Assembly: GCA_015680685.1 (NCBI GenBank)
Contig: MNCI01004956.1
Span: forward strand, 209,518 to 236,971
Reading direction: 5' to 3'
Length of the DNA stretch: 27,454 bases
DNA from: Gnetum montanum
Lineage: Eukaryota > Streptophyta > Gnetopsida > Gnetales > Gnetaceae
Below are positions 1-8,770 of this stretch, piece after piece. The notes under the pieces were generated by a model. That model was given only the letters and a program-made list of their open reading frames with translations. It was not told the DNA's origin and did not search any database. A program made the position numbers and the translations under genes. How positions within the stretch are numbered: position 1 is the first letter of the stretch; every line of letters starts with the position of its first letter.

Positions 1-355
1 GTAGATGCTCGTAATCAAGTCGTACTCATGCGCACTAGGAAAACAACAAATAACAATGAAATAAAACCATGTACTGCAAGGTTTATCCAATCAAGTTCGT
101 CTTTATTGCCGTACACAACTTGTGTTCAGGTTACAAAGTTGCTCGAATAAAGAGTCGTTCACTCTAGGACTCCTACTGCGGGCACATGGGAAATTAATCC
201 AACTCTGGAGTGTTAAACTGTCAGAGCTTCGCTACTTCTAGCCAAGATTGGGAATTGAGGGGAGTGTCGCCTCTTATTTATAGATATGGCGGCGGACCGC
301 GATATCGCGTACAGCGGCCGCGATATCACGGCACTATGCATGTCGCGTCTCATCA
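1..355 (-). repeat. Partial LTR (TGATG-CATCA family), copy D
   Basis: This is the left-truncated copy of an LTR family seen three more times in the window. Read on the minus strand it begins at 355 with TGATGAGACGCG, has a TATA box (TATAAATA, 275-282) and an AATAAA signal (102-107), and runs off the window start. Upstream of the TATA box are GATATC palindromes like those in the other copies. Its distal part (GATGCTCGTAATCAAGTCGT near position 5) matches the solo LTR at 5413-6231 more closely than the pair at 11049 and 17229. The bases after it are AGTAG, but the matching duplication would lie outside the window, so solo versus 3' LTR cannot be decided. Confidence 0.85.
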
Positions 356-702
356 AGTAGTATGTTACGTAACTAGACATGATACAAGGTATTGTCAAAT
401 AAAAACACAATGTAAAATAAATATAAAACTAAGGTTAATAGGATATTTATACATAATCTACCTATAAATAAATAAGAAGATTAATGACGTGGTTAGAGTT
501 GCTATGAAGTATAAATATATAAGTAAAGACATGATAGACAACAAGCAAAAATAGGTAGTACTAGGTAGGATGTAAAAGATAATTCAGAGCATCGTATTAA
601 AGACATCATATATACGCTTATAGGGAAGTAAAATATAAAATAGAGTTATACGTGGTATTATTATTATTATTACTACTTATTTATTTAATTATTTTATTTT
701 GT
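356..702. other. AT-rich spacer without recognisable genes
   Basis: This stretch of A/T-rich sequence includes a short (ATT)n tract near 656-675 and TTTA runs. No coding region, RNA gene or element end is recognisable. It separates the partial LTR from the GC-rich block. Confidence 0.5.
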
Positions 703-820
703 TACCCATTGCAAGGGCAAAGATGGCGGTGGCGTTGCACCGGAAGGAGTAGCACCCTTGTAGAGGGTAGCAGTAGCCCATGGAGGTGGGTGATGGCATG
801 GAGCGTGCGGCGGTCCGTGA

Positions 821-976
821 GGTTTCGTAGAGGGCCATTGCTAGATGCTGGTTTCTAGCAATGGCCATTGCTAGATGTTTATTGCTAGATGTTTGGTGCT
901 GCTAGATGTTTGGTTTCTAGCAATGGCCATTGCCAGATCGTTGCCCTCTGGTTTCGTAGAGGGCCATTGCTAGATG
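821..976. repeat. Direct repeat flanking a TCTAGCAATGG hairpin
   Basis: The 27-base stretch beginning GGTTTCGTAGAGGGCC occurs at 821-847 and again at 950-976. The interval is filled with copies of ATTGCTAGATG and its complement. The best hairpin has 13-bp arms at 833-845 and 854-866 (GGCCATTGCTAGA and its complement) around an 8-base loop. Confidence 0.8.
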
Positions 977-1594
977 TTTGGTGCTGCTGCTGCTGCGAAC
1001 GATGTTGGTTGGGCTGTGCGACGCAGGAGTAGGAGCAGGCTCTTGTACGGTGGAGCATGGTGCAAGGGCAACGATCTTGAAGGCGGGGCTGGGCTGCCGG
1101 CTGCAGGGCCTACGCAAATGCCCGTCAAGGTTTTGGTGCAGGGCAGGGCGAAACCCTGGCGGATTTGTTGTTCATGGCGGCGAGCTATGAAAGCCAGGCT
1201 AGGCTGTGGAGGCTGCACAGTGGTAGCGCGGGAAGGGAGCAGCATGTGCGGAGATGAGGGAGGAGGGCAGCAAATGGCTGCAGCCAGCGTGGCGGTAGGG
1301 TTTCTGCTGTGGTGTTTGGTTATGCCGCACTTGTGGCGCCACGGCCATACTGATCATTGGTCCCAAGGGTTGGAGCCACTGCGTGGAGGTGAGCGACGTT
1401 GTGTGTGCCTGCGGGTGGGCAGCAACATGTGGTGGCATGGCCCGTTGCAGGGCTTGCACAGTGGAGTGGTTTCGTCAGCACGCATGCGGTGCGGTGCGGC
1501 AGCAACGTGGTTTGTCTCCTCCACACTCGATCCACACTGACCAGCATGGAAGAGAGGCACGGCAGCGTGAACGAGCAGGTTTTATCAAGCGTGG

Positions 1595-1638
1595 ATCTCA
1601 TCCACGCTGGCTCTACATAGAGCCAGCGTGGATGAGAT
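1595..1638. repeat. Perfect 20-bp inverted repeat (hairpin)
   Basis: The arms at 1595-1614 and 1619-1638 are perfect reverse complements (left arm ATCTCATCCACGCTGGCTCT), separated by only four bases. The pairing stops abruptly on both outer sides. The structure lies 2 bp before the 65-bp tandem array, and the word CAGCGTGGAT is shared in type with the array units. It is unlikely to be a terminator in this plant context. It could be a rearrangement scar. Confidence 0.9.
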
Positions 1639-1640
1639 TG

Positions 1641-1900
1641 GATTGTGGCATTCAGGCTAGGCTAGATCCATGCTGACCAGTGTGGAGGAGGAGGTTCTCA
1701 GCGTGGATTGTCGCATTCAGGCTAGGTTAGATCCATGCTGACCAGTGTGGAGGAGGAGGTTCTCAGCGTGGATTGTGGCATTCAGGCTAGGCTAGATCCA
1801 TGCTGACCAGTGTGGAAGAGGAGGTTCTCAGTGTGAATTGTGGCATTCAGGCTAGGCTAGATCCATGCTGACCAGTGTGGAGAGGGAGGTTCTCAGCGTG
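1641..1900. repeat. 65-bp tandem array, four copies
   Basis: Units start at 1641, 1706, 1771 and 1836, with a fifth start at 1901 that breaks off after about 6 bases. The spacing is exactly 65 bp with no indels. Units differ by a few substitutions. Each contains GGCATTCAGGCTAGGCTAG, then TCCATGCTGACCAGTGTGGA, then a GGTTCTCAGCGTGGATTG-type end. The middle portion is a decayed palindrome and resembles 21160-21203. Confidence 0.95.
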
Positions 1901-2110
1901 GATTGTTTCGCGACATCCATGCTAGGGCTATAGGGCTTTAAGACGGCAGTTAGCGTCAGAGGGCCAAGGCGATGTTGCTTATCTGATGAGGGCACGACCC
2001 TCATCATAACGGCGGTACTGCCCTTACGGCTAGCGCTGTCTTGCGTAGCGTTGCGCTGCCCGTCGGTAGGGCAAGAGTAGCCCTTGCAGGGGGCTGTGCG
2101 TCCCCCATTA

Positions 2111-3106
2111 TTTGTTTATTTTTTATCATGGCTTCTGCACTATGCATCAAAAGAATCTGATTCGTGGAAGCCAGCAATCCAGGATTCGTGTTTCTGAACG
2201 TGTTTGGGTACGTGTGTCCTAAGAAAAAGTGGAACGGGTTCGTAGCTGCGAGACTTGATAGAAAAAATTTAAATATATTAGTTTTAAAAAAAAATTAAAT
2301 CTCATATATCATTGCAGAATATAGAACAAGTACAATGTAAATCCAAAATATTGTTAATGCTTAAAAATTTCCGAAGATTGCAATATCACCATTACACCGA
2401 AGCAAGAAAATTTACAAAGGTATGGAGGGCATTGAATCCATTTCCTTACTCAAGAGCCATAATGGGCCTAAACATATAATTTTTGCAACAATAAAAATGA
2501 CAGCAATAAAATGAAACCCTTTTGTTACTCAATCCAATCTTTTCAAAAATGAAATTAAGCCTCAAGCCTCAACCAAATTTATAACAAATCATGTCTGCTA
2601 ATATGTTGAACGATAACCCGTGAGTAGTGTCATAGGGCCATGTTGAAGACAACGATATTATAACAAGACACAACTTAACTGAACTAGGCACACAGACGAG
2701 TAACTCACCTCACCTACGATGATGATCAAAAACCTTTGGGACGATGGAGAATTGGCACTAGTCATGATAAAGGAGAAAGTAAAAACCGAGCACCATGAGG
2801 TTGCATGTGGCCATTGGCCATGTGCTGGTTCATTGGCCGATAACCAAACACATTCTAAAAAAACAAAAACAGTTGAACAAGCATCTGTCCGTCATCGTGT
2901 TCATGACTCATGACCCATGACGATGACCCTGTTTTGTTTTTTTAGCGGAGATATGAGAAAAAGAGCAAGAACCAGCAATGACCAATAAACACGCGTGAAT
3001 GCGTGAGTCGTGGCGGAACCTTCCATATTCGTACTCCCTGTTTTCTGTGGTCTGTGTCATGCCAATGCCATGAATCTTGATTGCTTGCTGGCCACTTAAC
3101 AATGAA
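2111..3106. other. Intergenic AT-rich stretch
   Basis: I see no convincing gene here. Positions 2260-2420 are very A/T-rich. Short frames such as 2719-2913 plus have no recognisable domain. The boundary with the GC-rich block near 2110 is sharp. Confidence 0.45.
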
Positions 3107-3226
3107 ATGAAGTTTGTGGGAAGATTCAGAGCAGGAGAAGTCACGTATGATTTTAATGCACAATCAATGAAGTTTCTGGGAAGATTTAGAGAACAAGAAG
3201 ACAGGTATGATTTTAATGCACAATGC
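3107..3226. repeat. 60-bp tandem duplication
   Basis: Two adjacent 60-bp units (3107-3166 and 3167-3226) both begin ATGAAGTTT and end with TATGATTTTAATGCACAAT followed by two or three variable bases. They differ at roughly ten positions, so the duplication is not recent. Confidence 0.9.
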
Positions 3227-3346
3227 AGACATCGAAGGCAATAATAATATGAGGCAAGGCAAGGCGACATTTCAATGTATATATGTATATGCACAGATTC
3301 AGACAAAATTTCATTGGAAATTATGAAATACGTACCCATTGCGGAT

Positions 3347-3460
3347 TTATTGCGCTTCTGTACGCGCACCGAATCCAACGCGAACGGTTGGTGAAAATTT
3401 ATCTGGAATCGCGAATCTCGGGCGCATAGCTTCTGCATAACCAGACTTTCCATAAGGCAT
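3347..3460 (-). CDS. Possible short first exon or peptide, unrecognised
   Basis: A minus-strand ATG at 3460 opens 37 codons ending in TAA at 3347. The frame begins MPYGKSGYAEAMRPRF and continues with a GC-richer, codon-like composition unlike the AT-rich sequence beside it. A splice-donor-like GGTACGT follows just beyond the stop on the same strand. I do not recognise the protein. A longer frame (2908-3453) overlaps it in another phase and contains the translated 60-bp duplication. Either or both may be chance. Treat this as a candidate only. Confidence 0.15.
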   Translation of the reverse strand: MPYGKSGYAEAMRPRFAIPDKFSPTVRVGFGARTEAQ

Positions 3461-3539
3461 CACAGTTAACTGCAGCAACGCTGTTCTTTGCTCCAGTTGC
3501 TGCTGCCTACTTTCCGCTTTGCTTCAAAACATGATTTTG

Positions 3540-3843
3540 CAGATCACAGGCGCCGTGCGGCCATTCAGTGTGAGAGATGTTATAGAGGTGACGTGCGGCA
3601 CAAGGTAGAGCAAGGGGTGGGCATAGAGGCCGACGCAGTAGGCGACAGCAATGCCCATTCTTCTGCGGTGGGCTGCCCACTTTGTAGGGCCGCGGCCTAT
3701 CTTACTGCGATGGGCTGCCGTGATACCTCACCATGGCAAGAAAGGCGTAGGCCAGGGGAAGTGGTTTTGGGAGGCGGTGGGCAGCTGCCCATTGCAGGGC
3801 CTGCATGGCCTGCTGCTAGGCCCATGTGGCCGACATTGCATTA
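3540..3843. repeat. Second GC-rich block related to 703-2110
   Basis: This short GC-rich island directly abuts the 3' end of the ERD2 pseudogene. It contains GCCCATTGCAGGGCCTGCA (3787-3805), nearly the same as GCCCGTTGCAGGGCTTGCA near 1440-1458 in the first block. It also has CCCATTC..GGTGGGCTGCCC words around 3652-3690. Overlapping frames (3488-3844, 3651-3911) match nothing I recognise. Confidence 0.45.
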
Positions 3844-3850
3844 AAGAGAT

Positions 3851-4474
3851 GACTACAGTTCTCATTATTTTTCCAGCTTTTAAAGTAGTAATAGAAGAAA
3901 TTAGCATATAACGTTATTTTCCATGAGACAGGAAATGCAAGCTATCCATCAGAATTAATGTTTCTCTCTAATATATCTATAGATCAAACTGAAAATATAC
4001 AGCGCTTTATATGCTCTTAGCAAAAAGGCATACTTTCTAGTGAGCTTATCAATATTCCTTGATTGCTGCAAGAGCACCAGCTGAAGAAGAATTGCAACTG
4101 CTCTTGGACATATGGAGAACGTCCATAATACCTCAAGAATAGTAAAAGTTTTGTGAATGACAAGTGCCAGAAAGAAAAATGAGATCACAAGAACATAATG
4201 TTTAAATATGTCGTGGTCTTTATCATACATCTCTCGAACAACGTCTTGGTACCTCATGTACCAAAAAATGGTAATTGAGATTGCCAAGATAATAATCTTC
4301 GTAATAGTATTATAGATCAACATAAATCATGTGAAGATATCTAAATATCTTGCCATAAAGTTCTTGTGTCTTAAGAGATATTCCTCAATAGGATTTCATG
4401 GAATGAATCTTGAGAAGCAAGGCCCTTATGCTGAGCAAATGTGTTACATCCCCTAAAAGCCTAAACAAATCCAT
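3851..4474 (-). pseudogene. ERD2: ERD2-like (KDEL receptor) pseudogene
   Basis: This is a decayed copy of the plant ER-lumen protein-retaining receptor, the seven-helix Golgi protein that returns K/HDEL-tagged proteins to the ER. The start is at 4474 (MDLFRLLGDVTHL), followed by LLLKIHSMKS and, after a stop, GISLKTQELY. A frame change then leads to the long segment 3955-4323, carrying YNTITKII, FWYMRYQDVVREMYDKDHD, LEVLWTFSICPRAVAILLQL and NIDKL. IYRYIREKH ends that part. After two more stops and another shift the C-terminus is visible as YANFFYYYFKSWKNNEN (about 3855-3905). Coverage is thus nearly the whole family length of about 215 residues, with no intron-sized gap. Plant ERD2 genes usually have introns, so a retroposed copy is likely. 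No poly-A tail is visible; the 3' end abuts a GC-rich block. Confidence 0.9.
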
Positions 4475-5407
4475 TTTGGTTGTGAGCATTAAACTCAATT
4501 TTGATACACCTACTTCTACAACTTTCCTGGCAACAATTGTATAGGGAAAATGTAATTAGTTTAGGTAAATGTAATTGGGCTCATGATCGTTACCAAGGTA
4601 TTGCCCCCTATAGAGCTAGCATGGCTCCTACGGTGGCCTGTGCACCATGATATATATTTTTTATTATTTTTTTAATTTTTATTTTTATTGGACCACCATC
4701 CATTAGACATAAACTTCTCTTCCATCCAAGCATATAGTTTTGTATAAAGTTATTAAATGGTTGAATTGACTTCCCATATTTGTAACACACACCCTATTTC
4801 TCCTAGCTTGTATGCACAACATACATACCTATCTGCATATTCCAAAAAAACCAATAAGCCTACTTGGATTGCTGAGTTGGGCATCAACACTGTGATGGCA
4901 ACTTTATTTGGGAGAATCCATCCTACGTTCATGGTCCTTGATCAACTGAACTGACTCATTTGGTGTTCCATCCATTGCTATTCTTTACCCATATTAGCCG
5001 ATGTTATGTAATGCAAGGTTGTTTTTATTATTATTATTATTATTAAATGGTTTCAATGGTTATGTGCTATAGCTATAATGGATACTAATGTTTACTTAGT
5101 TTATCTCGTTTGTTGTTGCTAGTAGGCCTCATGCAATGACATTGATGCAGTTGGTGATGATGTACTTGATGAGCCCCCTCTCCCTCCTATGACTTAGATT
5201 TTGTCTACACAATGAATTTGTCAATGATTATGTGATGTTCTAGTTATTGTATGGTGCATGGTGTACCTATGACCATGAACCTATGGACATTTTGGTATTC
5301 TTTGATTGTTATCCCATAGTGTAACTACGACTATGTGTTGGTTCTAGATTTTTATGTTTTATATGCATAAAGGCTATATAAAAATATGTTGTAATGATTA
5401 TAGATAA
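4475..5407. other. Intergenic stretch with (ATT)n tract
   Basis: No recognised gene is present. A (TTA/ATT)n microsatellite lies at about 5024-5045. Short frames (4757-4954 plus, 4608-4790 minus) lack identifiable domains. The region ends at the target duplication of the solo LTR. Confidence 0.5.
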
Positions 5408-5412
5408 GTAAA
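5408..5412. repeat. Target-site duplication GTAAA (left)
   Basis: GTAAA here is repeated at 6232-6236, immediately on the other side of the solo LTR. Five base pairs is the usual duplication length for Ty3/gypsy integration. Confidence 0.9.
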
Positions 5413-6231
5413 TGATGGGACACGATATCGCATGGGCCGCGATATCGCATCTTCCCCTGCAATATCGTGTACGCGATATCACAATCCGCCGCAATGTCTA
5501 TAAATTAGAAGCGGCTCTCCCTGGTTTAAGCATCTAGTTTAGTTCCTTAGCGAAAGTCTGGCAGTTTGATCCCTCAAGAGATAGATTATTTTCCCGTGTC
5601 TACCCGCAGTGTGGTGAATGTAATTGTACAACATCCTTTATTCCAGTGTGATGTACTTGGACACGCACATGACCAGCAATAAAGATTGAGAATACTTCAT
5701 CATTGCAGCATTCACTTTGTCATTTATTTATTTATTTATTTGTTATTTACTACTTTCTTAATTAGTCTCTCACCCTTATCTCCTAGTAACACAGAATGAG
5801 TACGACTTGATTACGAGCATTTAAGTGTGACTACTTGGTAACCCAGTGGCGTACCTAGGATCTGCGCTTGGTAATCCCAGTGGTAGTCATGCACGAAGTC
5901 CAAGATGTGTATGGATGATCAAGGAAAGGATGCTCATCGCACTTAGGCTAGATTAGATTTTCTTACCCTTTCCCTTCTAGCTTAGCTTAGTTAATATTAC
6001 TTTCCATTGCCTTCAAGAGTAACATTAGATTAGGAACACATCATACACCTCACTCTGGACTAAACCATACGTGACAAATATAATACTAGTCCAGGTGGGA
6101 AGACAGTGAACTGCGACCTAAGGATAACTATCTAGGTGTCACAACTAGTCCGTCTACAGAGTTCGATCGGATTGCGCGTGAGAACACTCGTATTCGTATG
6201 GTTGAGTGTAGGGGTACCTCACCACTCATCA
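5413..6231 (+). mobile_element. Solo LTR (TGATG-CATCA family), copy C
   Basis: This 819-bp LTR in plus orientation begins TGATGGGACACG and ends ACCACTCATCA. A GTAAA duplication sits on each side and there is no internal retroelement sequence. It is therefore a solo LTR, the usual product of recombination between the two LTRs of a full element. Visible inside are four GATATC-type palindromes (5420-5480), a TATA box (TATAAATT, 5499-5506), AATAAA (5678-5683) and a (TTTA)n tract (5719-5741). It is clearly diverged from the LTR pair at 11049 and 17229, so it belongs to a different insertion and probably a different subfamily. Confidence 0.93.
5420..5480 (+). promoter_or_regulatory. GATATC palindrome cluster in U3 of solo LTR
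   Basis: Four copies close to GCGATATCGC (ACGATATCGC, GCGATATCGC, GCAATATCGT, GCGATATCAC) fill the short U3 between the LTR start and the TATA box at 5499. Spacing is irregular. A binding-site array is plausible from position and symmetry, but unproven. Confidence 0.6.
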
Positions 6232-6236
6232 GTAAA
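6232..6236. repeat. Target-site duplication GTAAA (right)
   Basis: This is the partner of 5408-5412. The pair shows that the LTR at 5413-6231 was inserted as a complete element and later reduced to one LTR. Confidence 0.9.
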
Positions 6237-6599
6237 ACTCGTAAATAATGCCATCAGGTAGGCTAGCTACGATGTTGGTATAGGGACAAGAATAAGCGTT
6301 TGTTATGCTCATTAGTTTTAGGCTCGATAGGCCATATCATTGTCAATTTTAGGCCTTGGCAAGCCATTGTTCATACATTGTTTAGCAAGTATGGGATGCT
6401 CTTGAAAGAGCACATAAGGCTATAGTTAATAGCAAGACATGATATAATGTTGTAAGGGTGAACAAATGATTGGCAAAAGAATGGATGAGATGTTTACCAT
6501 GAACTTGTTACTTGATCTTTGAGAAATCAAGGAATGCTTTTGGCATGATCCTATGGTCACCATTTCTCTCATTTATTATGGCAATTTATAGGTATTTAA
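6237..6599 (-). other. Post-protease spacer of Tat-like element
   Basis: Sequence downstream (minus strand) of the protease, with no clear domain. It carries degenerate copies of the word TTTTAGGCCTTGGCAAGCCA (6341-6360), also found near 9860 and 20675. The element is lost beyond this point, and no RT is present to the left. Confidence 0.4.
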
Positions 6600-7515
6600 G
6601 TTGATTGTCTTGTGTTGCAGAATTGACATTACTCATATTGTTGTTGCTCTCATTGTTATTGGCCCCAGTCTGAGTGTCGAGAGCTTCCTCTTGAAACTCT
6701 ACCTCTGAACCTCAATCAATGTTGACATAGTTAACTAAGGGTACTGACACATTGTCTCCATGGATCACAATATCCCCATCCTTGTATGGAAAGTGAATCT
6801 CTTGATGTATAGGAGATGAAACTACCCGAAGTTTTGCTCATCATGGTCTTCCTAGGATCAAGTTGAAACTAGGTGTTTCTTTGACTACTAGGAAATTAAT
6901 GGATGTAGGGAATTGCTCACCAACCATGAAATCCAAACTAATGAAACCTTGCACTACTACCCATGAGATGTTAAATGACTTGAGTGCTAAGGTAGTGGTA
7001 ATTTGGATATTCTCAATTAGGCCTAACTTGTCAACAATGAAATATGGTATAACTTTTGTGGCCGTCCCATCATCTACATGAACACGATGAACCTTGTACC
7101 TACCAACACATATAGTAATGAGAAGAGGGGTAGATAGCACCTCTCCACCTTGAGAGTCAATCTTCATCTCATTGTCACAAAAGTTAAGCATTGGTTGATG
7201 CCCATTTTCCCTAAGTGAAGCTTGCTCAATGATAGAGTGGACTGACTCTCTATGGGTGGGCATGTCCCCACTCATAGGGATAAAGGTTAACACTTGAGCA
7301 AGTGCATTCATGTGAGCTAGAGAAGTCATGACTAAGTTGTACAAGTTTGATGATGTGTTCTTTTGCTTAAGGGATTGTTTGGCTTGGCTCATGGTTGTAA
7401 GGAAATTCTTCTCCTTGGCTTGTGATGTTTTGGCCTTGGTAGTTCTAATATCTTTCATTCTCCCTAGAGTTTGTAGCTTAGGTTTTGGCCCATGTGCCTT
7501 GGGCCCCTTGTCCAT
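6600..7515 (-). pseudogene. Tat-lineage protease region (gag-pro C-terminal part)
   Basis: The open part 6841-7515 is a retropepsin-like segment. It has LITICVGRYKVHRVHVDDG (the position of the catalytic D-T/S-G, here VDDGTA), then VIPYFIVDKLGL. Further on are GFISLDFMVGE and FLVVKETPSFNLILGRP, the conserved ILGRP end of plant Ty3/gypsy proteases. The next codons are TGA TGA where W usually follows. The frame then resumes with SSPIHQEIHFPYKDGDIVI, matching the usual post-ILGRPW segment, before decaying near 6600. In family terms it would mature Gag-Pol; this copy cannot be translated through. Gag lies upstream on the same strand; RT is missing downstream. Confidence 0.85.
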
Positions 7516-7678
7516 GGATGTAGTTGGTCTTGGTCGATTACCTTCAGTGGGCTTATTTGTTCGTTTAACGATAGGTTGCTTTCATCATTGTTGTGATGAT
7601 GGTTTCTTACTAACCTCTGAGTTGTGGGCCATGATAGGTGGGCTTTGGTCATGAGTTTTTGTGGTCTTACTTGTTGAA

Positions 7679-7890
7679 GGTGGAGGAACCTAAATTATGA
7701 AGGGTTCCCTAGGTTTTGGAGGTTTAGCAACTTGTTGATTACACTGTGATGTTGAAGGCATTTGAGGAGGGACATGTATGATGAAATGCTCCTTGCAGGC
7801 TAGAGGAGGTGATACCCATATGACAAATGGCTCTCTAAGCTTTGTATTTTGGGATCGTGGTGGTACTTTGATGACAAATAGTTCCCTAGG
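7679..7890 (-). repeat. Four-fold REPFVI-x-VPP peptide repeat in gag-pro linker
   Basis: On the minus strand one open phase encodes four spaced copies of a short motif: RELFVIKVPP (7861-7890), REPFVIWVSPP (7804-7836), KEHFIIHVPP (7768-7796) and REPFII-stop-VPPP (7679-7710). They lie between the gag zinc-finger-like segment and the protease. The linker is proline-rich, which fits a flexible connector. Confidence 0.7.
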
Positions 7891-7928
7891 GGGATTAGAC
7901 TATTTGGCTTCTGTGAATGAGGCTATGT

Positions 7929-8660
7929 TGTAGGAGTTGTTGCTAGCTCTTGAAGAGTTGGGCTCATTTTCACTACCAATTGTCCATGGTTTATCATATT
8001 CTAGAGATCATCCTTTAATGCTAGGTAAATATCGGTTCCATGACCAGCCATTTGATAATAGTGGTAATACCTATCCAATCTAAAGTACTTAGATAGCTTA
8101 GGATCTTCTTTGGTAGCTATTGTTGGGTCTCTAGCTATGTCAAAAAGATGATTGTACCACTTATGAGCCTCTTTAGAAAGTTACTTATATTGTATATAGT
8201 TATCTTTAAGCAACTATTCTAGATGCTTAGAGGGCTTCATAGGAAACCTAGTGTACCAAGACTTATCCTTATGTCTGTTGCAACCAAAAAAATTGATTGT
8301 TGGAAAACCAATGGATCTGGCACATCAACCTCAATCCCGAATCACCAAGGCCTTTGAAAAAATGGAATTCAAGGTGCCCTAGATGGTCTGGTAGATCATC
8401 CAAGGACTTATAGAATGCAATACGAATGATGAAAATAAGGATAAATACAAATCTAAAAATTAAAAGAAAAATATTTTGCATGTAAACTGAAAATTTAAAA
8501 CTTTATTTAAATAAATAAAGAATAATTTTAGGGATGTGTACAAGTGTTTAGAGTAAAAGGGGGTTCACTAGGGTAGGAATTAGAGCCCATCGAAGCCAAT
8601 GTGTTCTAGTTCACGATTTGGATGCTTAGCCACTCCTGATGTTTTTGAATCTCCATTGTT
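7929..8660 (-). pseudogene. Tat-lineage gag, degraded
   Basis: A gag leader begins with an ATG near 8658 (MEIQKHQEWL), followed by strongly decayed sequence. From 8184 the frame becomes readable: LSKEAHKWYNHLFDIARDP, resembling the W-containing gag core. It continues with LSKYFRLDRYYHYY, GHGTDIYLALKDDL, a stop, and NMINHGQL. The last part matches the zinc-finger-like block of Tat gag (Y-C-x-F-H ... G-H-x-T ... LK-x-x-I-E-x-L-I) with its cysteines lost. The gag core and the finger are unusually close, so an internal deletion is likely. Confidence 0.6.
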
Positions 8661-8770
8661 GCAACCTCAAATCTACAATTTGGGTTAGTGCTAGGGGTGA
8701 GAAAAGTGAGGAATTTAACTGTCAGATTACTCCACACTAGGGGTTGGGAGCCCCAAAAATGCAGCATTGA

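Larger units (their letters stand above)
703..2110. repeat. GC-rich low-complexity block with internal repeats
   Basis: Base composition jumps to GC-rich at about 703 and drops again at about 2110. The block opens with CCCATTGCAAGGGC (705-718) and closes with GCCCTTGCAGGGGG (2080-2093), an imperfect inverted pair matching at 12 of 14 bases. Inside are a direct repeat (821-847 and 950-976), two inverted repeats and a 65-bp tandem array. Open frames exist in several phases (for example 974-1540 plus), but they overlap on both strands, match no family I recognise and look like by-products of GC richness. The inverted ends suggest a DNA-transposon-like or gene-fragment-carrying repeat, but I find no target duplication. 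Confidence 0.5.

Noticed and set aside
974-1540. 188-codon plus-strand open frame
   Set aside because: It lies in the GC-rich block, where several other frames on both strands are equally open; no domain is recognisable and it is full of repeat-derived residues.
1641-1900. CRISPR-like regular repeats
   Set aside because: The units are directly adjacent with no unique spacers, and the sequence is eukaryotic; it is an ordinary tandem array.
703-2093. Mutator-like element defined by the imperfect 14-bp inverted ends
   Set aside because: The ends are short and imperfect, no target duplication is visible, and no transposase is present; kept only as a possibility.
2908-3453. 181-codon minus-strand open frame
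   Set aside because: It contains the translated 60-bp duplication, has no recognisable domain, and conflicts with a more coding-like phase at 3347-3460.
8269-8481. Hydrophobic 70-codon minus-strand frame as a membrane protein
   Set aside because: It is AT-rich sequence upstream of readable gag; the hydrophobic residues follow from T-rich codons, and no family is recognised.
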